From NCBI GenBank assembly GCA_964600045.1, contig CAZRHS010000032.1:1-17180 (forward strand): a stretch of 17,180 nt of DNA, in the 5' to 3' direction. The notes below the pieces were generated by a model. It was given only the letters and a program-made list of their open reading frames with translations, did not search any database and was not told where the DNA came from. Shown here piece by piece: positions 1-6,021 of this stretch. This stretch comes from Phil1 sp964600045. GTDB lineage: Bacteria; Bacillota; Clostridia; Christensenellales; CAG-138. A program made the position numbers and the translations under genes. How positions within the stretch are numbered: the stretch's first letter is position 1; each line of letters opens with the position of its first letter.

Positions 1-41
1 TCGCAGGAGGTAGTAAGAAGAAAAGAAGAACTATGCTTCGG

Positions 42-2006
42 TTATTTCATAAGGGGGACGAATACAAGGGAAACTATGGTCATCAGCTTTATGAGTATGT
101 TTATGCTGGGGCCGGAGGTATCCTTGAAGGGATCGCCTACGGTGTCGCCGACTACGGCCGCCTTGTGGGCCTCGCTGCCCTTGCCGCCGTGGTTGCCGCT
201 TTCAACGAATTTCTTGGCGTTGTCCCATGCGCCGCCGGAGTTGCTCATAAATATGGCCATAAGTACGCCGGTTATAACGCTGCCCGCGAGCAGTCCGCCA
301 AGCGCGTCCGCGCCAAGGAGCAGACCGACTATTATGGGAGCCGCTATGGCTATCGCGCCGGGGAGTATCATTTCCTTTATGGCGGCGTTCGCGGCTATGG
401 ATACGCAGGCGCGGTAATCGGGCTTTTCGGTGCCCTCAAGTATGCCCTTGTGCTCCTTAAACTGGCGGCGAACCTCAAATATCATCTTTTCGGCGGCCTT
501 TGAAACGCTGCTCATTGTAAGGGCGCTGAAGAGGAACGGCAGCATGCCGCCTATAAGCAGGCCTATTATTACCATGGGGTTAAGTATGTCTATAACGGTA
601 AGCTCCGCGGCCTGCGCGTAGGATACGAACAGGGCCATCGCTGTGAGCGCGGCAGAGCCTATCGCGAAGCCCTTGCCCATGGCGGCGGTGGTGTTGCCAA
701 CGCTGTCCAGCTTATCGGTAATCTCCCTTACGCTCTCATCAAGCTTGGACATTTCGGCTATGCCGCCCGCGTTATCGGCTATCGGGCCGTAAGCGTCAAC
801 GGCAACGGTCATGCCGGTTGTTGAAAGCATGCCCACCGCGGCGAGCGCTATGCCGTAAAGTCCGGCGAATCTGTACGCGCCCAGTATGCCAAGGCAGATG
901 AGGATTATGGTAATGCAGGTTGAAAGCATGCCCGTGCTCAGTCCGCTTATTATATTGGTAGCGGTTCCGGTTACGGACTGCTCCGCTATGCTCTTAACGT
1001 AGCGGTATTTGTCGGATGTGTAAACCTCTGTAAAGAAGCCTATCGCAAGGCCCACTATAAGGCCGCAGATAATGGCAAGGCTCGTGTCTATGCTGCCGAA
1101 GCAGAAGAAGCTCAATGCGATTGCTCCCACTATAACTATTATGGCGGAAGTGTAGCTGCCCATCTTAAGCGCCTTCATGGGGTCCGCGTCCTTGCCGCCG
1201 CGCACGAAGAACGTGCCGAGTACGGAGGCTATTATGCCAAGTCCGCTGAGCGCCAGCGGGTAAATCGCGCCGGTCGCCCCGAATGCCGAAACGCCGAGCA
1301 CTATCGCGCTCACTATGCTGCCAACGTAGCTTTCAAAAAGGTCCGCGCCCATGCCCGCAACGTCGCCCACGTTGTCGCCAACGTTATCCGCTATAACGGC
1401 GGGGTTCCTGGGATCGTCCTCGGGAATGCCGGCCTCAACCTTGCCGACAAGGTCCGCGCCCACGTCCGCGGCCTTAGTGTATATGCCGCCGCCAACGCGA
1501 GCGAAAAGCGCAACGCTTGACGCGCCAAGGGAGAAGCCCGTAAGCACGTCTCCGCTCTCGGTAATTATATATACGATGCTTGCGCCTATAAGGCCAAGAC
1601 CAACAACGCACATGCCCATTACCGTGCCGCCGGAGAACGCAACGCCCAGCGCCGCGTTCATTCCGCCGTTTTTCGCGGCGTTAGCCGTGCGAACGTTTGC
1701 CTTGGTGGCAACCTTCATTCCGAAATATCCGGCCAGAACACTGAAAAGCGCGCCTGCAAGGAACGCAGCCGCGGTCGCAATGCTGCCCAGTCCCAGCCAT
1801 ATACCTAAAAATACTATCGCTATGAATATCGCAAGCAGCTTGTATTCACTTTTAAGGAAGGCATCCGCGCCCTCGCTTATCGCGTGCGCAATTTCGATCA
1901 TCCTGGGTTCGCCCGCTTCTTTGCGCGAAATCCCCCGTGCCTTCAAAAATGCGAACAGTAACGCAACCGCCGCCGCTACCGGAGCGGCGTACAGAAGAAT
2001 GTTCAT
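42..2006 (-). CDS. hppA: Membrane-bound ion-translocating pyrophosphatase (K+-dependent type)
   Basis: This 654-residue, highly hydrophobic, multi-span membrane protein hydrolyses cytoplasmic pyrophosphate and pumps H+ or Na+ across the membrane. The family signature is clear: the acidic substrate/Mg loop DNVGDNVGD lies at residues 207-215, just after the EAGIPEDDPRNP stretch, and is followed by GADLFESY, whose Glu225 is the membrane Glu used for ion specificity. GNTTAA at 437-442 has Ala where K+-independent enzymes have Lys, so this is the K+-dependent class, which in anaerobes includes Na+ pumps. Which ion is pumped cannot be decided by eye. The length is usual for bacterial members. The ATG at 2006 has a GGAGG at 2016-2020, nine bases upstream. 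The gene is transcribed away from the PAP2 and lysine genes. No terminator is visible in the 41 bases left after its stop. Confidence 0.96.
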   Translation of the reverse strand: MNILLYAAPVAAAVALLFAFLKARGISRKEAGEPRMIEIAHAISEGADAFLKSEYKLLAIFIAIVFLGIWLGLGSIATAAAFLAGALFSVLAGYFGMKVATKANVRTANAAKNGGMNAALGVAFSGGTVMGMCVVGLGLIGASIVYIITESGDVLTGFSLGASSVALFARVGGGIYTKAADVGADLVGKVEAGIPEDDPRNPAVIADNVGDNVGDVAGMGADLFESYVGSIVSAIVLGVSAFGATGAIYPLALSGLGIIASVLGTFFVRGGKDADPMKALKMGSYTSAIIVIVGAIALSFFCFGSIDTSLAIICGLIVGLAIGFFTEVYTSDKYRYVKSIAEQSVTGTATNIISGLSTGMLSTCITIILICLGILGAYRFAGLYGIALAAVGMLSTTGMTVAVDAYGPIADNAGGIAEMSKLDESVREITDKLDSVGNTTAAMGKGFAIGSAALTAMALFVSYAQAAELTVIDILNPMVIIGLLIGGMLPFLFSALTMSSVSKAAEKMIFEVRRQFKEHKGILEGTEKPDYRACVSIAANAAIKEMILPGAIAIAAPIIVGLLLGADALGGLLAGSVITGVLMAIFMSNSGGAWDNAKKFVESGNHGGKGSEAHKAAVVGDTVGDPFKDTSGPSINILIKLMTIVSLVFVPLMK

Positions 2007-2152
2007 TGTTTAGTTCCTCCCGAAAGAAAATTTATTTCACGCAGCAATCTCTGCGTTAATATACCGTTAACAGGGGACGCTTCCCCGGAGCAGGCCTCAC
2101 AGCCCTATGTTAATGCAAAAAGTCGATTATAACGCCCGTTTGTCGGGTCGGT
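2007..2152 (-). other. Long structured 5' leader of the pyrophosphatase mRNA
   Basis: The inferred leader contains two short GC-rich hairpins: GGGGA/TCCCC at 2086-2073 with a 4-nt loop, and CGCAG/CTGCG at 2055-2040 with a 6-nt loop. The ribosome binding site follows at 2020-2016. I do not recognise it as a known riboswitch. No coding sequence is seen in it. Confidence 0.3.
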
Positions 2153-2158
2153 TTACAC

Positions 2159-2187
2159 ATAATACATAAGACATGCTTTTAAGTCAA
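2159..2187 (-). promoter_or_regulatory. Promoter of the pyrophosphatase gene
   Basis: On the minus strand, -35 TTGACT (2187-2182) and -10 TATTAT (2164-2159) are separated by 17 bases. This fits a sigma-A promoter with transcription starting near 2152, which leaves a leader of roughly 146 nt before the ATG at 2006. A TATAAT at 2131-2126 on the same strand has no usable -35 partner and looks like chance. Confidence 0.55.
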
Positions 2188-2231
2188 TAGTTTTTTCGCA
2201 AAAATATTTATATTTGGGGTAAAATTTGTTA

Positions 2232-2260
2232 TTGAATTGACATGGCAAAATGTGTATAAT
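2232..2260 (+). promoter_or_regulatory. Promoter of the PAP2 phosphatase gene
   Basis: A -35 TTGAAT at 2232-2237 and a perfect -10 TATAAT at 2255-2260 have the ideal 17-base spacing. Transcription would start near 2267. The overlapping TTGACA at 2237-2242 is only 12 bases from the -10 and was not used. This promoter is divergent from that of the pyrophosphatase, about 70 bases away. Confidence 0.6.
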
Positions 2261-2266
2261 ACTATC

Positions 2267-2394
2267 AGGCGAGGATGTTTGATAATTTACAACGTTTCTC
2301 GGCGGCTTATTTTAGGTCTCTCAAAAGCCGCGAAGGGGCGTCGATCCGAGCCGTTTTTTTGTTTATGAAATATTGTTCGGAGGAAATTGCAAAA
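2267..2394 (+). promoter_or_regulatory. Structured leader with T-tract before the PAP2 gene (possible attenuator)
   Basis: Between the inferred start site and the ribosome binding site lie GCGGCTT (2302-2308) and AAGCCGC (2325-2331), which form a 7-bp stem. Around that hairpin, CTCGG (2298-2302) can pair with CCGAG (2346-2350), just upstream of seven consecutive T (2354-2360). A competing pairing, CGGCTT (2303-2308) with GAGCCG (2348-2353), ends directly at the T run. This arrangement resembles an attenuator, but the stems are modest and no known RNA class is recognised. The reading frame is open back to an ATG at 2275, but that ATG lies only about 8 nt from the inferred start site. Confidence 0.3.
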
Positions 2395-3069
2395 ATGAGT
2401 GGCAAAGCATCCGCTCTTTTTAATAAAATAGACATCCGTGCCGCCCTGCTCGCGGCGCTCACACTCGTGATCCAATGCGTGCTGTACTGGCTGGCGCAAT
2501 TCATAACCGAGGCCGCGGGATTGCAAACGCATACCCTGGCCACCGCGCTCGATTCGCTGATCCCCTTCCTGCCCGGCTTCCTTGTTCCGTACGTGGGCTG
2601 CTTTGTGCACTGGGCATTAACATATTATATTGTTTATAAAACGGAAGACGGGTTCGCCCGCCTCTTCACCGCCGCCGTGGTGGGCTACATAATCTGCTTT
2701 ATAGTGTATTTAGCATGGCCCACAACCATAACCAGGCCCGCGGACGAGGCAAAAGGCGTATGGGAATTTGTATACGGCGTAATCTGCGCGTCCGATGCTC
2801 CCTTGAACCTTTTCCCCAGCATGCATTGCATGGTGGCGTACCTTTGCGCGGCAAGCTCCCTTAGCTGCCCTAACGCGGGGCGGCTGTATAAAGCGTTTTC
2901 GTGCATAATGCTCGCGCTCGTGTGCATGGCAACGGTGTTTGTAAAGCAGCATTACGTGCTTGATGTGTTGGGCGGAATCATGCTCGGCGCGGCGGTATGG
3001 ATCATGGCCGGAAGCGGCAATGTTAAGATGCTGTCTATACATGTGTACAAAGCGTTAAAAATGCATTAA
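2395..3069 (+). CDS. PAP2-superfamily membrane phosphatase
   Basis: This is a 224-residue polytopic membrane protein with about five or six hydrophobic segments. The PAP2 (phosphatidic acid phosphatase type 2) catalytic pattern is visible: WPTTITRP resembles the end of motif 1, FPSMH is motif 2 with its catalytic His, and KQHYVLDVLGG is motif 3 with His and Asp. Members remove phosphate from lipid phosphates or transfer phosphorylated head groups. The FPSMH and KQHYVLDV forms resemble the inositolphosphotransferase/AUR1-like branch, but the substrate cannot be told. I place the start at ATG 2395 because GGAGG at 2379-2383 precedes it. A longer in-frame ATG at 2275 is almost at the transcription start and would add a T-tract-containing leader to the coding region. 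It is a single gene between the divergent pyrophosphatase and the lysine operon, with no strong terminator after it. Confidence 0.85.
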   Translation: MSGKASALFNKIDIRAALLAALTLVIQCVLYWLAQFITEAAGLQTHTLATALDSLIPFLPGFLVPYVGCFVHWALTYYIVYKTEDGFARLFTAAVVGYIICFIVYLAWPTTITRPADEAKGVWEFVYGVICASDAPLNLFPSMHCMVAYLCAASSLSCPNAGRLYKAFSCIMLALVCMATVFVKQHYVLDVLGGIMLGAAVWIMAGSGNVKMLSIHVYKALKMH

Positions 3070-3117
3070 GAGAACATGAAAAGTGCAAAAAAAGATGCCT
3101 AAACGGGCGAAGAACGC

Positions 3118-3146
3118 TTGACATTGGGCATTTTGAATAATATAAT
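3118..3146 (+). promoter_or_regulatory. Perfect consensus sigma-A promoter of the lysine fermentation operon
   Basis: TTGACA at 3118-3123 and TATAAT at 3141-3146, both exact consensus, are separated by exactly 17 bases. Transcription should start near 3153, about 17 nt before the riboswitch P1 helix. A promoter this strong implies that control lies after initiation, in the RNA leader. The first transcribed bases can form a small hairpin, TATTC (3148-3152) with GAATA (3160-3164). Confidence 0.85.
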
Positions 3147-3169
3147 GTATTCGTTAATTGAATATCGAA

Positions 3170-3338
3170 TGATAGAGGCGCGGAGGCCAAGGTAATCTGC
3201 ACATGTTAAGGGCGGTAGGCCCGATGGTGCAAGCGAATGTGACTTCCGCCGAAAGCAGGGCGAGATACCGGCACCTTGCTTGGGCGCAGCGGCCAGTGCG
3301 TTGCGACTGTCATCTTTACTAATGATGAAGAGCTATCG
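3170..3338 (+). promoter_or_regulatory. Lysine riboswitch aptamer (L box)
   Basis: The conserved blocks of the lysine riboswitch occur in order: AGAGGCGCGG (3174-3183), AAGGTAA (3189-3195), CCGCCGAAAGCA (3247-3258), TTGCTTGGGCGCA (3276-3288), CTGTCA (3307-3312) and GATGAAGAGCTATC (3324-3337). Expected helices form. P1 is GATAG (3171-3175) with CTATC (3333-3337). The P2 tip is GGGC (3210-3213) with GCCC (3219-3222). P3 is AGCAGGG (3254-3260) with CCTTGCT (3274-3280). P4 is CGCA (3285-3288) with TGCG (3297-3300). P5 is TCATC (3310-3314) with GATGA (3324-3328). The P2 loop bases CGGTA (3213-3217) complement TACCG (3266-3270) in the P3 loop, matching the known kissing-loop contact. The ligand matches the operon: every gene from kal to kamE acts in lysine breakdown. 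Confidence 0.93.
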
Positions 3339-3376
3339 ATGCGCCGGTTTTGGGTTGTGTCGATAGTTTTTGTTTT
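3333..3376 (+). terminator. Riboswitch-controlled intrinsic terminator
   Basis: CTATCGATGCG (3333-3343) pairs with TGTGTCGATAG (3356-3366). This gives an 11-bp stem (three G-U pairs) with a 12-nt loop, followed at once by TTTTTGTTTT (3367-3376). The stem's 5' strand includes CTATC (3333-3337), which is also the 3' strand of riboswitch P1, so the two structures exclude each other. Lysine-stabilised P1 should prevent the terminator and let RNA polymerase enter kal. Confidence 0.82.
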
Positions 3377-3505
3377 CTTAATAAGATGGTGCGCTATCCC
3401 CCGCCGAAAAGGGTATGAGCGCGCCCGAAACCGCTCACCCCAAGGCAGATAATCATTGAACCAAAAAATTTAATAATTTTCCCATAGAAATTACTAATTA
3501 ATAAC
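3377..3505 (+). other. Leader between riboswitch terminator and kal, with alternative hairpins
   Basis: No gene is seen here. Two hairpins share one strand. GCGCTATCCC (3391-3400) pairs with GGGTATGAGCGC (3411-3422), with two bulges. Alternatively, GGG-TGAGCG (3411-3421) pairs with CGCTCACCC (3432-3440) around a TA bulge. Neither is followed by a T tract. The last 45 bases are A+T-rich and lead into the AGGAGG at 3506-3511. Confidence 0.4.
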
Positions 3506-3519
3506 AGGAGGAACTAACT

Positions 3520-3915
3520 ATGGATAAGATCACTTCAACGATCAGGCTCAGGATGGGTGCAGAGGATGCACATTACGGCGGAAACCTTGTTGACGGCGCG
3601 CATATGGTGCACCTGTTCGGCGACGTTGCTACCGAGCTCCTTATCCGTTACGACGGTGATGAGGGCCTGTTCTGCGCCTATGACAAGGTAGAATTCCTTG
3701 CCCCCGTTTACGCCGGCGATTACATCGAGGCTGTTGGCGTTCTGGAGCGCGTAGGCAATTCCAGCCGCACCATGAGCTTTGAGGCTCGCAAAGTCATCCG
3801 TTCCTGCCCGGAAATCAGCCCCTCTGCTGCCGAGTTCCTGGAGGAGCCCATCGTAGTATGCCGCGCTCACGGCACCTGCGTAACCCCCAAGGATTGCCAG
3901 CGCATCCAGCACTAA
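3520..3915 (+). CDS. kal: 3-aminobutyryl-CoA ammonia-lyase
   Basis: This 131-residue cytoplasmic protein removes ammonia from L-3-aminobutyryl-CoA to give crotonyl-CoA, the last amino-group removal in lysine fermentation. The short single-domain length, the hotdog-like layout (AHYGGNLVDGAHMVHLFGD near residues 16-34, followed by a strand-rich half with VEFLAPVYAGDYIEA) and the position beside kce and kdd all fit Kal. The start at 3520 has an optimal AGGAGG at 3506-3511. It is the first gene after the lysine riboswitch. A hairpin, GGGCGG (3938-3943) with CCGCCC (3955-3960), lies in the 71-base gap before kce. Hotdog proteins are diverse, so the assignment rests on sequence resemblance plus context. 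Confidence 0.9.
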   Translation: MDKITSTIRLRMGAEDAHYGGNLVDGAHMVHLFGDVATELLIRYDGDEGLFCAYDKVEFLAPVYAGDYIEAVGVLERVGNSSRTMSFEARKVIRSCPEISPSAAEFLEEPIVVCRAHGTCVTPKDCQRIQH

Positions 3916-3937
3916 CCTATTGAATAATCGGCTTAAC

Positions 3938-3960
3938 GGGCGGAGCGAGTAACCCCGCCC
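3938..3960 (+). other. Intercistronic hairpin kal/kce
   Basis: GGGCGG (3938-3943) and CCGCCC (3955-3960) form a 6-bp all-GC stem with an 11-nt loop, 23 bases after the kal stop. No T tract follows, so it is better read as an mRNA processing or stability element than as a terminator. Confidence 0.45.
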
Positions 3961-3986
3961 TACCATATCAGAAAAGGAGAAAACTG

Positions 3987-4814
3987 ATGGAAAAGCTTAT
4001 AATCACCGCTGCCATCTGCGGCGCGGAAGTTACCAAGAAGCAGAACCCCAACGTTCCTTACACCATCGATGAAATGGTAAGCGAGGCCAAGAGGGCTTAT
4101 GATGCGGGCGCGGCCATAATCCATGTTCACGTTCGCGAGGACGACGGCACCCCCACTCAGGACAGGGAGCGTTTCCGCGTAATAATGGACGCTATCCGCG
4201 CTGAGCTGCCCGACGTTATAATGATCCCCTCCACCGGCGGCGCAACCGGCATGTCCCCCGAAGAGCGTCTGCAGCCCACCGAGCTGTTCCCCGAAATGGC
4301 TACTCTCGACTGCGGCACCTGCAACTTCGGCGACGAAATATTCGATAACACCATGCCCACCATGCGTGCCTTCGGCAAGCGCATGATAGAGAACGGCATC
4401 AAGCCCGAGTATGAGTGCTTTGAGATGGGTCATCTCGACACCATTCTGACCATGGCCAAGAAGGGCGAGGTCCCCGGCGCACCCATGCAGTTCAACTTCG
4501 TTCTGGGCGTACACGGCTGCACTCCCGCTACCGTGCAGAACCTTGCTTGGCTGGTAAACGCCATCCCCGCCGGCTCCACCTGGACCGCCACCGGCGTAGG
4601 CCGCAGCGCGTTCACCCTTGCCGCTCCCACCATCGTAATGGGCGGTAACGTACGCGTAGGCTTTGAAGACAACCTGTACCTGAGCCGCGGCGTTCTTGCC
4701 AAGAGCAACGGCGAGCTGGTAGAGAAGGTAGTCCGCCTGGCCAACGAGCTTGGCCGCCCGATCGCTTCCCCCGCGGAAGCCAGGGAAATCCTTTCCCTTA
4801 AGCCCCTTAAGTAA
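3987..4814 (+). CDS. kce: 3-keto-5-aminohexanoate cleavage enzyme (BKACE family)
   Basis: This 275-residue TIM-barrel Zn enzyme combines (5S)-5-amino-3-oxohexanoate with acetyl-CoA to give acetoacetate and L-3-aminobutyryl-CoA. It belongs to the DUF849/BKACE family. The zinc ligands are visible: HVHVR places His46 and His48, and GFEDN places Glu227. Arg223, four residues before that Glu, matches the catalytic Arg of characterised Kce. The phosphate-loop-like PSTGGATG begins at residue 81. Length is as expected. ATG 3987 follows AGGAG at 3975-3979. It lies between kal, which uses its product, and kdd, which makes its substrate. Other BKACE enzymes act on different beta-keto acids, but this gene context makes Kce the clear choice. 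Confidence 0.95.
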   Translation: MEKLIITAAICGAEVTKKQNPNVPYTIDEMVSEAKRAYDAGAAIIHVHVREDDGTPTQDRERFRVIMDAIRAELPDVIMIPSTGGATGMSPEERLQPTELFPEMATLDCGTCNFGDEIFDNTMPTMRAFGKRMIENGIKPEYECFEMGHLDTILTMAKKGEVPGAPMQFNFVLGVHGCTPATVQNLAWLVNAIPAGSTWTATGVGRSAFTLAAPTIVMGGNVRVGFEDNLYLSRGVLAKSNGELVEKVVRLANELGRPIASPAEAREILSLKPLK

Positions 4815-4821
4815 TTAAAAA

Positions 4822-4833
4822 GACCGTAAGGTC
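4822..4833 (+). other. Small intercistronic hairpin kce/kdd
   Basis: GACC (4822-4825) and GGTC (4830-4833) form a 4-bp stem around GTAA, eight bases after the kce stop. It is weak alone. It is noted because every gap from kal to kamD contains a hairpin. Confidence 0.25.
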
Positions 4834-4876
4834 ATAACAAAACCCATACATATTATTATCAGGAGGAAAATCAACA

Positions 4877-5917
4877 ATGGCTATTAAAGGCAACAAGTAC
4901 GGTATCCACCGCGTAATCGAGCCCAAGGGCGTTCTGACCCAGGCTGCTTACAAGATCGACAACAACATGGACACTCTCTATTCCAACGAGATCATGTGCG
5001 ACGTCATCTCCCTGAACATCGACTCCGCTTCCTTCACTCAGATTTCTGAGGCCTGCGGCGGCGACGAGAAGAAGATCGGCGAAATGATCCTTGGCATAGT
5101 TGCCGAGCGCGGCAAGCAGCAGAACCCCGTAACCGGTTCCGGCGGCATGTTCATCGGCAAGGTTTGCTACATCGGCGAAGACCTCAAGGACCGCGACCTG
5201 AAGGTTGGCGACAAGATCGCTTCCCTGGTCTCCCTGTCCATGACTCCGCTGCGCATTGACAAGATCAAGGCTATCCACAAGGATATCGACCGCGTTGATA
5301 TCGAAGGCAAGGCCATCCTGTTCGAGAGCGGCCTGTATGCCAAGCTGCCCGATGACATGAGCGAGCCTCTCGCCCTGGCTGCCCTGGATGTAGCCGGTGC
5401 TCCCGCCCAGGCCCGTAAGCTCCCCAAGGAAGGCGACAGCGTCCTGATCCTTGGCGCAAACGGCAAGTCCGGTGTTCTTTGCGGCTATGAAGCCATGAAG
5501 AAGGTTGGCCCGAAGGGCAACGTAGTCGGCGTAGTCCGCAACCCCAAGCAGGTTGATGCCCTGATGGAGCTTGGCGTATACAACAAGGTTATCGTTGCTT
5601 CCGCCACCGAGCCCGTTGCCGTTCTGGATGCCGCTCTGGCCGCCAACGATGGCAAGGAGTACGATATCTCCATTTGCTGCGTAAACATCGAGAACTGCGA
5701 GATGAGCGCTATCCTGCCCGTCCGTGACGACGGTCTTGTATACTTCTTCTCCATGGCCACTTCCTTCACCAAGGCCGCTCTGGGCGCCGAGGGTGTTGGC
5801 AAGGACGTCACCATGATCGTCGGCAACGGCTACACCAAGAACCATGCCGAGATTACCCTGAACGTGCTGCGCGAGAACCCCAAGCTCCGCAAGCTGTTCG
5901 ACGAGAAGTATTGCTAA
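4877..5917 (+). CDS. kdd: L-erythro-3,5-diaminohexanoate dehydrogenase
   Basis: This 346-residue cytoplasmic NAD(P)-dependent enzyme oxidatively deaminates L-erythro-3,5-diaminohexanoate to 5-amino-3-oxohexanoate plus ammonia. The protein has an N-terminal substrate/alcohol-dehydrogenase-like half and a Rossmann half that starts at about residue 188 with SVLILGANGKSG, the nucleotide-binding loop being residues 193-199. The family is specific to lysine fermentation, and length and neighbours (kce before, kamA after) agree. The start at 4877 follows AGGAGG at 4861-4866. It forms part of the run kal-kce-kdd-kamA, whose codon choice looks strongly biased, as in highly expressed genes. Confidence 0.95.
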   Translation: MAIKGNKYGIHRVIEPKGVLTQAAYKIDNNMDTLYSNEIMCDVISLNIDSASFTQISEACGGDEKKIGEMILGIVAERGKQQNPVTGSGGMFIGKVCYIGEDLKDRDLKVGDKIASLVSLSMTPLRIDKIKAIHKDIDRVDIEGKAILFESGLYAKLPDDMSEPLALAALDVAGAPAQARKLPKEGDSVLILGANGKSGVLCGYEAMKKVGPKGNVVGVVRNPKQVDALMELGVYNKVIVASATEPVAVLDAALAANDGKEYDISICCVNIENCEMSAILPVRDDGLVYFFSMATSFTKAALGAEGVGKDVTMIVGNGYTKNHAEITLNVLRENPKLRKLFDEKYC

Positions 5918-5943
5918 TTAAAACAGCATAGTTTTTAGCCCAA

Positions 5944-5968
5944 GGGCCTGCGGGTTTCCCGTAGGCCC
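5944..5968 (+). other. Strong intercistronic hairpin kdd/kamA
   Basis: GGGCCTGCGGG (5944-5954) and CCCGTAGGCCC (5958-5968) form an 11-bp stem with one G-U pair and a 3-nt TTT loop. The following bases (GTCGTGGCATC) are not a T tract. Termination is therefore unlikely. A 3'-end stabiliser or processing site for the upstream kal-kce-kdd message is more plausible. Confidence 0.6.
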
Positions 5969-6021
5969 GTCGTGGCATCATTTACCAAACTCAGAATAAT
6001 CTTATAAAAAGGAGAACAAAA

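Noticed and set aside
33..503. Plus-strand open frames at 33-503, 76-417 and 1351-2013
   Set aside because: They are shadows of the pyrophosphatase gene, which carries all family motifs in the minus frame.
2237..2260. TTGACA (2237-2242) with TATAAT (2255-2260) as the PAP2 promoter
   Set aside because: The spacing is only 12 bases. The overlapping TTGAAT at 2232-2237 gives the correct 17.
2275..2394. N-terminal extension of the PAP2 protein from ATG 2275
   Set aside because: It starts about 8 nt from the inferred transcription start and has no spaced ribosome binding site, while ATG 2395 has GGAGG 11 bases upstream and gives a normal-length protein.
3456..3488. A second promoter in the A+T-rich stretch before kal
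   Set aside because: TTGAAC at 3456-3461 has no -10 hexamer at an acceptable distance.
5944..5968. Hairpin after kdd as an operon terminator
   Set aside because: No T tract follows, and kamA downstream is essential to the same pathway with no promoter of its own visible.
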